Assembly: GCF_020881035.1 (NCBI RefSeq)
Contig: NZ_JAJITC010000008.1
Span: 62,001-126,000 of the forward strand
Origin: Paraburkholderia translucens
Lineage (GTDB): Bacteria > Pseudomonadota > Gammaproteobacteria > Burkholderiales > Burkholderiaceae
DNA length: 64,000 nucleotides
Direction: 5' to 3'
Shown here: positions 18,232 through 27,800 of the stretch, piece by piece
Numbering within the stretch: the stretch's first letter is position 1
Layout of the letters: each line of letters opens with the position of its first letter
Notes under the pieces: model-generated
Told to the model about the DNA's origin: nothing
Seen by the model: only the letters and a program-made list of their open reading frames with translations
The model's database searches: none
Translations under genes and position numbers: made by a program

Positions 18232-19788
18232 GTGTCAGCGACGCTACGTTTTGACAATATTGGCAAGGTTTTTCCAGGCGTGCGCGCGCTCGACGGTGTG
18301 TCCTTCGACGTCAACGTCGGCCAGGTGCACGGCCTGATGGGCGAAAACGGCGCAGGAAAATCGACGCTGCTGAAGATCCTCGGCGGCGAGTATCAGCCCG
18401 ATTCGGGCCGCATGATGATCGACGGCAACGAGGTGCATTTTCCGAGCGCGGCCGCGTCGATCGGCGCCGGCATCGCGGTGATTCACCAGGAACTGCAGTA
18501 CGTGCCCGACCTCACGGTCGCGGAAAATCTGCTGCTCGGCCAGCTGCCCAACTCGCTCGGCTGGGTCAACAAGCGCGAGGCGAAGCGCTTCGTGCGCGAG
18601 CGGCTCGAAGCGATGGGCGTCGCGCTCGATCCGAACGCCAAGTTGCGCAAGCTGTCGATCGCGCAGCGGCAGATGGTCGAGATCTGCAAGGCGCTCATGC
18701 GCAACGCGCGCGTGATCGCGCTCGACGAGCCGACCAGCTCGCTGTCGCATCGCGAGACCGAGGTGCTGTTCAAGCTCGTGCGCGATCTGCGCGCCGACAA
18801 CCGCGCGATGATCTACATCTCGCACCGCATGGACGAGATTTACGAGCTGTGCGACGCGTGCACGATCTTCCGCGACGGCCGTAAGGTTGCGTCGCATCCC
18901 ACACTCGAAGGCGTGTCGCGCGACATGATCGTCAGCGAGATGGTCGGGCGGGAGATTTCGGACATCTACAGCTATGCGCCGCGGCCGCTCGGCGAAGTGC
19001 GCTTCGCCGCGAAAGCGATCGAAGGTCATCCGCTCGAGCAGCCGGCGAGCTTCGAGGTGCGGCGCGGCGAGATCGTCGGTTTCTTCGGTCTGGTCGGCGC
19101 GGGGCGCAGCGAGCTGATGCATCTGGTGTATGGCGCCGAGCATCGCAAAGGTGGCGAGCTGATGCTCGACGGCAAGCCGATCAAGGTGCGCAGCGCGGGC
19201 GAGGCGATCAAACACGGCATCGTGCTGTGTCCCGAGGATCGCAAGGAAGAGGGCATCGTCGCGATGGCGAGCGTCGCCGAGAACATCAACATCAGCTGCC
19301 GCCGTCACTATTTGCGCGCGGGCGTGTTTCTCGATCGCAAGAAGGAAGCGCAGACCGCCGACCGTTTCATCAAGCTCCTGAAGATCAAGACGCCGCATCG
19401 CCGGCAGAAGATCCGCTTCCTGTCGGGCGGCAACCAGCAGAAGGCGATTCTGTCGCGCTGGCTCGCCGAGCCCGATCTGAAGGTCGTGATTCTCGACGAA
19501 CCGACGCGCGGCATCGACGTCGGCGCGAAGCACGAGATCTATCACGTGATCTATCAGCTTGCGGAGCGCGGCTGCGCGATCGTGATGATTTCGTCGGAAT
19601 TGCCCGAAGTGCTCGGTGTGTCCGACCGGATCGTCGTGATGCGCCAGGGCCGCATTTCCGGCGAGCTTGCACGCAAGGATGCGACCGAGCAGTCGGTGCT
19701 GAGCCTCGCGCTGCCGCAAAGCTCCACCGCGCTGCCGGATAACGCAAGCTTGAACGCCGCCAGCCAGAACGCGTCGCGCGCGGCCTGA
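18232..19788 (+). CDS. araG: Arabinose ABC transporter ATP-binding protein AraG
   Basis: Energises the aldose importer. The 518-residue protein holds two ABC domains in tandem. The first has Walker [15 protein letters not shown], signature [15 protein letters not shown] and Walker [13 protein letters not shown]. The second has the degenerate loop [15 protein letters not shown] usual for this class, signature [15 protein letters not shown] and [12 protein letters not shown]. The start is GTG 18232, five bases after a very strong AAGGAGG. The C-terminal 30 residues are low-complexity Ser/Ala/Asn. araH follows after 54 bp. Confidence 0.96.
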   Translation: MSATLRFDNIGKVFPGVRALDGVSFDVNVGQVHGLMGENGAGKSTLLKILGGEYQPDSGRMMIDGNEVHFPSAAASIGAGIAVIHQELQYVPDLTVAENLLLGQLPNSLGWVNKREAKRFVRERLEAMGVALDPNAKLRKLSIAQRQMVEICKALMRNARVIALDEPTSSLSHRETEVLFKLVRDLRADNRAMIYISHRMDEIYELCDACTIFRDGRKVASHPTLEGVSRDMIVSEMVGREISDIYSYAPRPLGEVRFAAKAIEGHPLEQPASFEVRRGEIVGFFGLVGAGRSELMHLVYGAEHRKGGELMLDGKPIKVRSAGEAIKHGIVLCPEDRKEEGIVAMASVAENINISCRRHYLRAGVFLDRKKEAQTADRFIKLLKIKTPHRRQKIRFLSGGNQQKAILSRWLAEPDLKVVILDEPTRGIDVGAKHEIYHVIYQLAERGCAIVMISSELPEVLGVSDRIVVMRQGRISGELARKDATEQSVLSLALPQSSTALPDNASLNAASQNASRAA

Positions 19789-19842
19789 ACCTTATCCGGA
19801 CGTGAGTCCGCAACCCGTGGGGAACGGGGAGGAGTATTGAAC

Positions 19843-20859
19843 ATGCAAGCCAGAGAAAACCTCGCGCAGCAGACCGCCAAGAGCGCGGCGGACGCGCTGA
19901 TTCCGCACACCACCGACAAGGCCAGATGGTGGCAGCAAATCACCGAATACAGCCTGATCGTGATCTTCGTCGTCATGTTCGTCACGATGTCGCTGACCGT
20001 CGATCATTTCTTCTCGATCGAGAACATGCTCGGCCTCGCGCTGTCGATTTCGCAGATCGGCATGGTCGCGTGCACGATGATGTTCTGCCTCGCGTCGCGC
20101 GACTTCGACCTGTCGGTCGGCTCGACCGTCGCGTTTGCCGGAGTGCTGTGCGCGATGGTGCTGAACGCGACGAACAGCACGTTCATCGCGATCGTCGCGG
20201 CGGTCGCGGCGGGCGCCGTGATTGGCTTCGTCAACGGCGCGGTGATCGCTTATTTGCGGATCAACGCGCTGATCACGACGCTCGCGACGATGGAAATCGT
20301 CCGCGGCCTCGGCTTCATCGTGTCGCATGGGCAGGCCGTCGGCGTGTCGTCGGATACGTTCATCGCGTTGGGCGGCCTGACGTTCTTCGGCGTGTCGCTG
20401 CCGATCTGGGTCACGCTGATCTGCTTCATCGTGTTCGGCGTGATGCTGAACCAGACCGTGTACGGCCGCAATACGCTCGCGATCGGCGGCAATCCTGAAG
20501 CGTCGCGGCTCGCCGGTATCAACGTGGAGCGCACGCGCGTCTATATCTTCCTGATCCAGGGCGCGGTCACCGCGCTCGCCGGCGTGATCCTCGCCTCGCG
20601 CATCACCTCGGGTCAGCCGAACGCCGCCGAAGGCTTCGAGCTGAACGTGATCTCCGCGTGCGTGCTCGGCGGCGTGTCGCTGCTGGGCGGCCGCGCCACG
20701 ATCTCGGGCGTCGTGATCGGCGTGCTGATCATGGGCACGGTCGAAAACGTGATGAACCTCATGAACATCGACGCGTTCTACCAGTACCTCGTGCGCGGCG
20801 CGATCCTGCTCGCGGCCGTGTTGCTCGACCAGTTGAAGAACCGCGGTTCGCGCGACTGA
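19843..20859 (+). CDS. araH: Arabinose ABC transporter permease AraH
   Basis: Membrane channel of the importer. The 338-residue protein (E. coli AraH 328) has a polar N-terminus of about 30 residues, then eight to ten hydrophobic helices beginning YSLIVIFVVMFVTMSLTV. The monosaccharide-permease motif is CLASRDFDLSVGSTVAFAG, and GGNPEASRLAGINVERTR is the conserved cytoplasmic loop. ATG 19843 lies eight bases after AGGAG; an in-frame TTG two codons earlier is too close to that site. Confidence 0.96.
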   Translation: MQARENLAQQTAKSAADALIPHTTDKARWWQQITEYSLIVIFVVMFVTMSLTVDHFFSIENMLGLALSISQIGMVACTMMFCLASRDFDLSVGSTVAFAGVLCAMVLNATNSTFIAIVAAVAAGAVIGFVNGAVIAYLRINALITTLATMEIVRGLGFIVSHGQAVGVSSDTFIALGGLTFFGVSLPIWVTLICFIVFGVMLNQTVYGRNTLAIGGNPEASRLAGINVERTRVYIFLIQGAVTALAGVILASRITSGQPNAAEGFELNVISACVLGGVSLLGGRATISGVVIGVLIMGTVENVMNLMNIDAFYQYLVRGAILLAAVLLDQLKNRGSRD

Positions 20860-20900
20860 TTTATTTTCATCTCATCTCAAGCTCATAAAGGAATCGAACG

Positions 20901-21701
20901 ATGTCGTCTCCCGCCAATGCAAACGTCCGCCTCGCTGACACCGCGTACGCGCGCTATCCGAGCCTCGTCGACCGTACGGTGCTGATCACGGGCGGCGCGA
21001 CCGGCATCGGCGCATCGTTCGTCGAGCACTTCGCGGCGCAGGGCGCTCGCGTCGCGTTCTTCGATATCGATGCGAGCGCGGGCGAAGCCCTCGCCGAGCA
21101 GCTCGGCGATTCGAAGCACAAGCCGCTCTTTCTGAGCTGCGATCTGACCGACGTCGACGCGCTGCAAAAAGCAATCGCCGACGTGAAGGCGGCGCTGGGT
21201 CCGATCCAGGTGCTCGTCAACAATGCGGCGAACGACAAGCGCCACCAGATCGGCGAGGTGACGCGCGAGTCGTTCGACGCGGGTATCGCGGTCAACATCC
21301 GCCATCAGTTCTTCGCGGCGCAGGCCGTGATGGAGGACATGAAGGCCGCGCGCAGCGGCTCCATCATCAACCTCGGCTCGATCAGCTGGATGCTGAAGAA
21401 CGGCGGCTATCCGGTGTACGTCTTGTCGAAGTCGGCGGTGCAGGGGTTGACGCGCGGCCTTGCGCGCGACCTCGGGCACTTCAATATTCGCGTCAATACG
21501 CTGGTGCCGGGCTGGGTGATGACGGAGAAGCAGTTGCGTCTGTGGCTCGACGACAACGGCCGCCGCCAGATCAAGGAGGGCCAGTGCATCGACGCCGAGC
21601 TGATGCCGGCCGACCTCGCGCGCATGGCGCTGTTCCTTGCCGCCGACGACAGCCGCATGATCACCGCGCAGGACATCGTCGTCGACGGAGGCTGGGCGTG
21701 A
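20901..21701 (+). CDS. Short-chain dehydrogenase, probable aldose 1-dehydrogenase (II)
   Basis: Likely oxidises an aldose to its aldonolactone with NAD(P). The 266-residue SDR shows LITGGATGIGASFVEHF (cofactor loop), LVNNAANDKRHQIGEVT, LGSISWM (catalytic Ser) and YVLSKSAVQG (Tyr and Lys). The YPSL...VLITGG start, the NNA.NDxRH motif and the GSISW motif resemble Caulobacter XylB-type xylose dehydrogenases and related galactose/arabinose 1-dehydrogenases; this is recalled family knowledge, not a search. Its stop overlaps the start of the SMP-30 lactonase (GTGA), exactly what a dehydrogenase-lactonase pair would need. Substrate unproven. Confidence 0.92.
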   Translation: MSSPANANVRLADTAYARYPSLVDRTVLITGGATGIGASFVEHFAAQGARVAFFDIDASAGEALAEQLGDSKHKPLFLSCDLTDVDALQKAIADVKAALGPIQVLVNNAANDKRHQIGEVTRESFDAGIAVNIRHQFFAAQAVMEDMKAARSGSIINLGSISWMLKNGGYPVYVLSKSAVQGLTRGLARDLGHFNIRVNTLVPGWVMTEKQLRLWLDDNGRRQIKEGQCIDAELMPADLARMALFLAADDSRMITAQDIVVDGGWA

Positions 21702-22627
21702 GCGTCAACCCGCGCGCGCAGCGGGCCACGCTGCTCATCGACGCGCAATGCGAGCTTGGCGAAGGCGCGACCTGGTGCTCGAGGAGCGGGCGCTTCTACT
21801 GGACCGACATCGAAGGCGCGCGGCTGTGGCGCTACGATCCGGCCGACGGCCGCAGCGATTCGTTCGACATGCCCGAGCGGCTCGCCACCTTCGCGCTGTG
21901 TGAAAACCCGCGCTACCTGCTGCTCGGGCTCGCATCGCAGCTCGCGTTTTTCGATCTGGAAACCGGCAATACGCAGCGGATCATCGACGTCGAGCCCGGC
22001 ATGAATACACGCGTCAACGATGGCCGCTGCGATCGGCAAGGGCGCTTCGTGTTCGGCACCAAGGACGAAAGTGGAAAACTGCAGGCGGTCGGCGGCTTTT
22101 ACCGGCTCAATCAAGATCTGTCGCTGGAACGCTTACCGTTGCCAGCGCCGGCGATTTCGAACAGCCTCGCATTCAGCCCCGACGGCGCGACGATGTACTA
22201 CTGCGATTCGCCGACGCGTGAAATCCGCGCCTGCGACTATCACGCGGATGGCGGTATCGCGAACGAACGGCTGTTCACTCGTCTGACCGATGCGAACGGC
22301 ATCCCCGACGGCTCGACCGTCGACAGCGACGGCGGTCTGTGGAACGCGCAGTGGGGCGGCGCGCGCGTGGTGCGCTACGGTCCCGATGGCGTGGAAACCG
22401 AGCGCATCGACGTGCCGACCACGCAGCCGAGCTGCGTCGCGTTCGGCGCTGCCGCTCTCGGCGCGGCCGCGCACAGCGCGCCGCTCGACACGCTGTACAT
22501 CACGAGCGCGTACGCCGAGCTCGACGCGACGGCGCGCGCGGCCGACACGCTCGCGGGCGGCGTGTTCGTCGCGACGCTTGCGCGCCACGGTTTGGCCGAG
22601 CCGCTGTTCCAGGGCGCGCCCATCTAG
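21698..22627 (+). CDS. SMP-30/gluconolactonase-family aldonolactonase
   Basis: Probably hydrolyses the aldonolactone made by the preceding dehydrogenase. The 309-residue six-bladed propeller enzyme has the metal-binding signature residues: a glutamate in CELGEGATW near the N-terminus, an asparagine in RVNDGRCDRQGRFVFGT, and an aspartate in IPDGSTVDSDGGLWNAQWGG. The start is GTG 21698 in a GTGA overlap with the SDR stop. The family cannot be assigned to arabinono-, galactono- or xylonolactone by eye. An epimerase gene follows after about 215 bp. Confidence 0.93.
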   Translation: MSVNPRAQRATLLIDAQCELGEGATWCSRSGRFYWTDIEGARLWRYDPADGRSDSFDMPERLATFALCENPRYLLLGLASQLAFFDLETGNTQRIIDVEPGMNTRVNDGRCDRQGRFVFGTKDESGKLQAVGGFYRLNQDLSLERLPLPAPAISNSLAFSPDGATMYYCDSPTREIRACDYHADGGIANERLFTRLTDANGIPDGSTVDSDGGLWNAQWGGARVVRYGPDGVETERIDVPTTQPSCVAFGAAALGAAAHSAPLDTLYITSAYAELDATARAADTLAGGVFVATLARHGLAEPLFQGAPI

Positions 22628-22844
22628 CGCAGAATGACGCAGCCTTGGCCGCGCGCCGGGGCCGCGATCCCGAAGGTGAAACAGAAGTCGATGTGGCAGT
22701 TTCGGCTGCGAGCGGCACGCCCGCGGCCGGCCGGCAACGAATCGGCAACATGCAGTTCGGACTCGAGGCGACTTCGTCAAAAGATCGCCCACCACACCCG
22801 CCAGCCCGGACGGCAACGTCCCACGCCTCTCGATGGAGCCAGAT

Positions 22845-23906
22845 ATGACTGTTGCGAATCTCGTTTCAGCCTCATCCACCACGTCCCAAACCCGCCGCTC
22901 GCGACTTGCCGCGGCGGCCAACCCTGTGCTCGCGGGCCCGAGCACGTCGGCGGTGGCGGTCGGCGAAAGCAGCGCCGGCGATATCGCGTGCATCACGCTC
23001 GCCAACGCGCAACTGCGCCTCGACGTAGCGCCGACGCTCGGTGGCGGCGTGACCCGCTTCGACTGGCGCGACGACGGCGTGCTGACGCCGATCTTCCGGC
23101 GCTGCCACCACGTCGGCGTCGACACGCAACCGAATCAGCTCGCCTGCTATCCGCTGCTGCCGTACTCGAACCGCATCGGCGGCGGTCGTTTCAGCGTGGC
23201 TGGGCGGCGCGTCGAGGTGCCGCGCAACCGCGCCGACGAACCGCTGCCGATTCACGGCGACGGCTGGCTCGCGCCATGGCAGGTGCTCGACGCCGACCGC
23301 GAACGCGTGCGGCTCATGCTCGATCACCGCGACGGCAAGCCGTACGCGTTCCGCGCGACGCAAACCTATAGGCTCGACGGTCCCACGCTGGTGGTCGCGC
23401 TCGAAATCGAAAACACTGGCCGCGAGGCTCTGCCGTTCGGGCTCGGCGTGCACCCGTTCTTCGTGCGCGACGCGGATACCGAGCTGTCGGCGGCGGCGGG
23501 CGGCCTGTGGCTGTCGGGCGACGACTGGCTGCCGGTGCGTCACGTGCCGGCGCCGCCCGCCTGGCAATTCGGCGTCGCGTATCCGCTGCCGGAGACGATC
23601 GTCAATCACGCGTTCACCGGCTGGAGCGGCCAGGCATCGGTGGTGTGGCCGAAGCGCCGCCTATCGCTGAACATCGCTGCCGATACCGACTACTACGTGC
23701 TGTACACCCCACCCGGCGAAGACTTCTTCTGCTTCGAGCCGGTCGATCATCCGATCAATGCAGTGAACCTCGCCGGCGGCGCGAGCGAAAACGGCATGAC
23801 CCTGCTCAAGCGCGGCGAGCGCCTGACGCGCACGTTCCGCTTTTCGGTCGAGCGCATCGGGCTACGCTCGATGCCGGGCGGGCGCGGCATGCGGCGCAAG
23901 GCGTAG
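22845..23906 (+). CDS. Aldose 1-epimerase (mutarotase) family protein
   Basis: Interconverts alpha and beta anomers of an aldose, feeding the correct anomer to the 1-dehydrogenase. The 353-residue beta-sandwich protein has YPLLPYSNRIGGGRF near residue 105. The acid/base histidines lie in LPIHGDGWLAPW and GLGVHPFFVRD, and a glutamate in FCFEPVDHPINAVNL. ATG 22845 has GGAG six bases upstream, whereas ATG 22833 has none. The first 50 residues are Ser/Thr/Ala-rich and not family-like. Last gene of the island; the 217-bp gap before it leaves open a separate promoter. Confidence 0.9.
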   Translation: MTVANLVSASSTTSQTRRSRLAAAANPVLAGPSTSAVAVGESSAGDIACITLANAQLRLDVAPTLGGGVTRFDWRDDGVLTPIFRRCHHVGVDTQPNQLACYPLLPYSNRIGGGRFSVAGRRVEVPRNRADEPLPIHGDGWLAPWQVLDADRERVRLMLDHRDGKPYAFRATQTYRLDGPTLVVALEIENTGREALPFGLGVHPFFVRDADTELSAAAGGLWLSGDDWLPVRHVPAPPAWQFGVAYPLPETIVNHAFTGWSGQASVVWPKRRLSLNIAADTDYYVLYTPPGEDFFCFEPVDHPINAVNLAGGASENGMTLLKRGERLTRTFRFSVERIGLRSMPGGRGMRRKA

Positions 23907-23948
23907 GAGGCGAGGCGGCGCCGCAAGGAGCCGCGCGCGAGACGCGGG

Positions 23949-23954
23949 TAAAAT
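23949..23954 (+). promoter_or_regulatory. pyrF: Possible -10 box for pyrF
   Basis: TAAAAT lies 40 bp upstream of the pyrF ATG in otherwise very GC-rich sequence. No good -35 is seen 16-18 bp upstream. Confidence 0.35.
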
Positions 23955-23993
23955 ACGCGCCTCCCCGATTACCGGCTCGCCGCGAGACTCACC

Positions 23994-24809
23994 ATGTCCA
24001 ATTTCATCCAGACACTCAACGACGCCTGGCAGCGCACGAACTCGCTGCTGTGCGTTGGCCTCGATCCCGAGCCCAGCAAATTCCCGGGTGCGCTCGCCGG
24101 CCGCGCCGACGCGATCTTCGAGTTCTGCCGCACGATCGTCGATGCGACCGCGCCGTACGCGTCGTCGTTCAAGCCGCAGATTGCCTACTTCGCCGCGCAT
24201 CGCGCGGAGGACCAACTCGAGCAGTTGATCGCCCACATCCACGCGAACCATCCGGGCCTGCCGGTGATTCTCGACGCGAAGCGCGGCGATATCGGCAGCA
24301 CCGCCGAGCAGTACGCGCGCGAGGCTTTCGAGCGCTACCGGGCCGACGCGGTGACGGTCAATCCGTACATGGGTTTCGATTCCATCGAGCCGTATCTCGA
24401 GCACGAGGGCAAGGGCGTGATCGTGCTGTGCCGCACGTCGAACCCGGGCGGCTCCGATCTGCAATTCCTCGAAACGGGCGGCCGGCCGTTGTATCAGGTC
24501 GTCGCGCAACTGGCGGCGCAGAAGTGGAATGCGAGCGGGCAGCTCGGTCTCGTGGTCGGCGCGACGTTTCCGAAGGAAATTGAAGTGGTGCGCGGGATCG
24601 TCGGCGACATGCCGCTGCTGATTCCGGGCATCGGCGCGCAGGGCGGCGACGTGCAGGCCACCGTGAGCGCCGGGCGGACCGCGAACGGCACCGGCATGCT
24701 GATCAACTCGTCGCGAGCGATCATCTATGCGGGCAAGGGCGACGACTTCGCGCAAGCGGCCGCGCAGGCCGCGAAGGACACGCGCGACAGGATCAACGCG
24801 TTTCGTTGA
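23994..24809 (+). CDS. pyrF: Orotidine 5'-phosphate decarboxylase, type 2
   Basis: Last step of UMP synthesis. The 271-residue length and the motif [18 protein letters not shown] mark the type 2 subfamily found in beta-proteobacteria and actinobacteria rather than the shorter E. coli type. [14 protein letters not shown] near the N-terminus and [17 protein letters not shown] near the C-terminus (phosphate binding) support it. It is convergent with the cupin gene, 36 bp away. Confidence 0.97.
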   Translation: MSNFIQTLNDAWQRTNSLLCVGLDPEPSKFPGALAGRADAIFEFCRTIVDATAPYASSFKPQIAYFAAHRAEDQLEQLIAHIHANHPGLPVILDAKRGDIGSTAEQYAREAFERYRADAVTVNPYMGFDSIEPYLEHEGKGVIVLCRTSNPGGSDLQFLETGGRPLYQVVAQLAAQKWNASGQLGLVVGATFPKEIEVVRGIVGDMPLLIPGIGAQGGDVQATVSAGRTANGTGMLINSSRAIIYAGKGDDFAQAAAQAAKDTRDRINAFR

Positions 24810-24845
24810 ACCTGCGGGCGATCCCGCGACGGGCGGCGCGACGCG

Positions 24846-25376
24846 TCAAGCCGCCGGCCCGAGCCGCCCGATCAACTCCGCATGCCGCGGATGCCGCGCC
24901 TTCAGTGCGCCCACGTCCGCGAGCTCGAACTCGCTGAATTCGAAACCCGGCGCCACCGTGCAACCGACCAGCGCGAACGACGCCGGATCGGCGCATTCGG
25001 CGGCGAACCACAAGCCTGCCGGCACGACGCCCTGACACACTGTGTGGGGATGCGTCAGCGGATTGCCGAGCTGGTGCGTGACGAGCGTGCCGCCGGCGTT
25101 GCTTTCGTCCAGCACATGGACCAGCAACGGCTCGCCGGCGTAGAAGTGCCACACCTCGTCGGAACGAATCCGATGCCACGCCGAATGCGCGCCGTCGCGC
25201 AGCAGGTAATAGATCGCGGTCGACGCCGCGCGGGTGCCGTCAGTCTTGCCCGGTTGGCCGGCGCGCAGCACGCGCGCGTCCGAACGGTAGGTTTCCGCGA
25301 AAAAGCCGCCCTCAGGATGCGGCTTCAGTTCGAAGCGGCGGATCAGTTCGTCGGCGATCGAGCGCGAATCCGGCAT
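24846..25376 (-). CDS. Cupin protein, DUF985 (Cupin_5) family
   Basis: Function unknown; a single-domain cupin of 176 residues. The family start ELIRRFELKPHPEGGFFAETYRS is followed by TAIYYLLRDGAHSAWHRIRSDEVWHFYAG (cupin motif with histidines), VVPAGLWFAAE and GCTVAPGFEFSEFELAD. DUF985 members are thought to bind a sugar-like ligand or metal, but no reaction is established. AGGAG and GGAG lie upstream of the ATG. It may be the last gene of the thiL-pgpA-pncC unit on this strand. Confidence 0.9.
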   Translation of the reverse strand: MPDSRSIADELIRRFELKPHPEGGFFAETYRSDARVLRAGQPGKTDGTRAASTAIYYLLRDGAHSAWHRIRSDEVWHFYAGEPLLVHVLDESNAGGTLVTHQLGNPLTHPHTVCQGVVPAGLWFAAECADPASFALVGCTVAPGFEFSEFELADVGALKARHPRHAELIGRLGPAA

Positions 25377-25421
25377 GGCTCCGTCTCCTGGGCGATGGTT
25401 AGATACGAGGCCGCGCCCCGT

Positions 25422-25922
25422 TCAATGTTCGCGCTCGTCGAGCAGCGCCAGCAGTCCGCGCAGCGCGTGCGCCGTGGCCTGCACGCGGATCTGTTCGCGG
25501 TCGCCTTTGAATATTTTCGTTTCCACCGATGTATGCAGCCGGTTGCTCCAGCCGAACGACACCATGCCGACCGGCTTGTTCTCGGTGCCGCCGCCGGGTC
25601 CGGCGACGCCGGTGGTCGAGAGCGACACCTGCGCGCGGCTGTTGCGCAGGGCGCCTTCGGCCATTGCGCGCGCGACCGGCTCGCTGACCGCGCCGTGCTT
25701 TTCGATCAGCTCGGCCGGCACGCCGATCATTTCGCTTTTCGCCTGGTTCGAATATGTGACGAAACCGCGCTCGAACCAGCCGCTGCTGCCGGAAATGTCG
25801 GTGATCGCGGTCGCGACCATGCCGCCCGTGCAGGACTCGGCGGTCACGAGCATCAGGCGCTCGTCGCGCAGACGGTTGCTCACGCGGATCGCAAGCTGAT
25901 GAACGACGGAATCGGTAGGCAT
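25422..25922 (-). CDS. pncC: Nicotinamide-nucleotide amidase (CinA C-terminal domain)
   Basis: Deamidates NMN to nicotinate mononucleotide in the pyridine nucleotide cycle. The 166-residue stand-alone CinA C-terminal domain carries MLVTAESCTGGMVATAIT (catalytic Ser/Cys region), GFVTYSNQAKSEMIGV, and STTGVAGPGGGTENKPVG. The start MPTDSVVHQLA is preferred; the frame extends 19 codons to a TTG, but that stretch is not family-like. It follows pgpA after 75 bp in the same direction, a neighbour pairing common in proteobacteria. Confidence 0.95.
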   Translation of the reverse strand: MPTDSVVHQLAIRVSNRLRDERLMLVTAESCTGGMVATAITDISGSSGWFERGFVTYSNQAKSEMIGVPAELIEKHGAVSEPVARAMAEGALRNSRAQVSLSTTGVAGPGGGTENKPVGMVSFGWSNRLHTSVETKIFKGDREQIRVQATAHALRGLLALLDEREH

Positions 25923-25997
25923 AGCGTCAGTCAATCCAAAAAACGAAGCCGGCCGTGAGGCGCGGCAAACGGCACTCAAACGATGATCAGGCAGCGC

Positions 25998-26573
25998 TCA
26001 AACCGACATCCGCCACAGCGCAATCACGAGCAACGAAAAGAATGCGGCGATCAGGTCATCGAACATGATGCCAAAGCCACCTTTCAGCCGGCGGTCGAAG
26101 TAGCCGATGGGCGGTGGCTTCACCATGTCGAAGAAGCGGAAGACCACGAACGCCCACACCTGGCCGCCGAGCGAGACAGGCGTGACCATCAGCAGCACGA
26201 GCCAGAACGCGACGATTTCGTCCCACACGACCGCCGACGGATCCTCGACGCCGAGCCGCTTCGCAGTAAAGTCGCACAGCGCGATGCCACCGAGAAAGCC
26301 GACGACAATCAGCACGCCCCAATCGATGACCGTCAAAAAGCGGCTCAGTACCGCGAACGAGGCCCACGCGAACAGCGTGCCGGCCGTGCCCGGCGCGACC
26401 GGCGACAGACCGCTGCCGAAGCCGAGTGACAGGATGTGGACTGGATGCGACAGCATGAAGCGCGCGGTCGCGCGACGCGGCTGAGCGGGTTTCGGCGCGC
26501 GCGGTCCGGGTGCCCGGGGCGGTTCGCCGCCGATGAAGTCGTCGGCGGGGCCGAGCGAGGGGTCATTCTGCAT
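25998..26573 (-). CDS. pgpA: Phosphatidylglycerophosphatase A
   Basis: Dephosphorylates phosphatidylglycerophosphate to phosphatidylglycerol at the inner membrane. The 191-residue protein has several hydrophobic helices and the PgpA motifs GFGSGLSPVAPGTAGTL, VWDEIVAFWLVLL and FRFFDMVKPPPIGYFDR, ending GGFGIMFDDLIAAFFS. The N-terminal 40 residues are Pro/Arg-rich; the ATG used overlaps the thiL end by 11 bases, and an internal ATG (26456) right before the conserved part is an alternative start. Confidence 0.95.
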   Translation of the reverse strand: MQNDPSLGPADDFIGGEPPRAPGPRAPKPAQPRRATARFMLSHPVHILSLGFGSGLSPVAPGTAGTLFAWASFAVLSRFLTVIDWGVLIVVGFLGGIALCDFTAKRLGVEDPSAVVWDEIVAFWLVLLMVTPVSLGGQVWAFVVFRFFDMVKPPPIGYFDRRLKGGFGIMFDDLIAAFFSLLVIALWRMSV

Positions 26574-27564
26574 GGAAGTGATCGAAACCTTGCAACGTCA
26601 CGGTGAGCGGCGCGCCGGCGGCGTTGCGCCACGCGATGGCCGGGCGGTCGGCGGGCGACGCCAGAGCAGCTATTGTACCGATGCGGGTGACTGGCACGGA
26701 CGCCTTCTGCGCGGCGGCTTGGACCGCGGCGCGCGCGGCGCTGGGCGCGGTGAAGCACAACTCGTAGTCGTCGCCGCCCGCGAGGGTGCAGCGCTGCTGG
26801 ATGTCGGGCGCGAGTCGGCGCAGCGCGGCCGAGCGCGGCACCGCGTCGACGTCGACGCTGGCGCGCATCGACGAGCGCTCGAGGATGTGCAATAGATCGC
26901 CGGCCAAGCCGTCCGACAGGTCGAGCGCCGCGTGCGCGATGCCGCGCAAAGCGAGGCCGAGCGCGATGCGCGGCTCGGGGCGTTCGAGCGCGTGGCGGAA
27001 CATCGCGGCGTCGTTCGCATTGGCGGTCCATTCGCCGCGCTGCACGCCGAGTCCGGCGCGCGCATCGCCGAGCGTGCCGGAGATCCAGATGTCGTCACCG
27101 GGTTGCGCGGCATCGCGGCGCAACGCCGTTTGTGGCGGCACGCTGCCGAACACCGTGATGCACAGATTGAGCGGGCCGCCCGTCGTGTCGCCGCCGATCA
27201 GCTCGCAACCGTAACGCTCGGCCAGTGCGAACAGACCTTCGCTGAACCCGGCGAGCCAGGCCTCGTCTGCTTTGGGCAGCGAAAAGGCCAACATGAACGC
27301 GAGTGGCTGCGCGCCCATCGCGGCGAGGTCCGAGAGATTGACGGCGAGCGCCTTGTGGCCGAGCGCTTCGGGATCGATATCAGCGAAGAAATGGCGGCCT
27401 TCGACCAGCATGTCCGTCGATATCGCCAGCATCTCGCCTGCGCGCGGCGTCAGCAACGCACAATCGTCGCCGATGCCAAGCGGGATGCCCTCTGCAGCGG
27501 ACGACCGGTTAGCAGCGGCACGGCGGGCGAAGAAGCGGTCGATCAGCGAAAACTCGGAGAGCAT
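26563..27564 (-). CDS. thiL: Thiamine-monophosphate kinase
   Basis: Phosphorylates thiamine monophosphate to thiamine diphosphate with ATP. The 333-residue protein starts MLSEFSLIDRFFARR and shows GIGDDCALLTP and STDMLVEGRHFFADIDPE (metal and substrate binding), AVNLSDLAAMGAQPLAF, ELIGGDTTGGPLNLCITVFG and ALDLSDGLAGDLLHIL. All are family hallmarks. First gene of the thiL-pgpA-pncC run. It is divergent from maeB across about 236 bp. Confidence 0.97.
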   Translation of the reverse strand: MLSEFSLIDRFFARRAAANRSSAAEGIPLGIGDDCALLTPRAGEMLAISTDMLVEGRHFFADIDPEALGHKALAVNLSDLAAMGAQPLAFMLAFSLPKADEAWLAGFSEGLFALAERYGCELIGGDTTGGPLNLCITVFGSVPPQTALRRDAAQPGDDIWISGTLGDARAGLGVQRGEWTANANDAAMFRHALERPEPRIALGLALRGIAHAALDLSDGLAGDLLHILERSSMRASVDVDAVPRSAALRRLAPDIQQRCTLAGGDDYELCFTAPSAARAAVQAAAQKASVPVTRIGTIAALASPADRPAIAWRNAAGAPLTVTLQGFDHFHAE

Positions 27565-27680
27565 GTTGGCGGCACGTGAGCGGAGAAGAAGGGAGAAATT
27601 ATGCAGCTAGCGATTGTGCAACGCGGTGGCCCGCCGCACGCGTAGGACCATCGCCCCGCACGGCGCGCAAGCATCGGCAT

Positions 27681-27757
27681 AGCGCGCTTTCGCGCTGTTT
27701 AAGTCGTGGCTGTTGTACCCGTATTGAAGGAATTGCGTAGGCGATTGGCGCTACAAT
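27681..27757 (+). promoter_or_regulatory. maeB: maeB upstream region with hairpin and possible -10
   Basis: In the thiL-maeB divergent gap lie a small hairpin (agcgcg-cttt-cgcgct, 27681-27696) and TACAAT at 27752-27757, 43 bp before the maeB start. No -35 with proper spacing is clear. Confidence 0.35.
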
Positions 27758-27800
27758 GCCGTCGAACGTCTATTCTAATCTGCACTTCGAAGCCCGCCTT

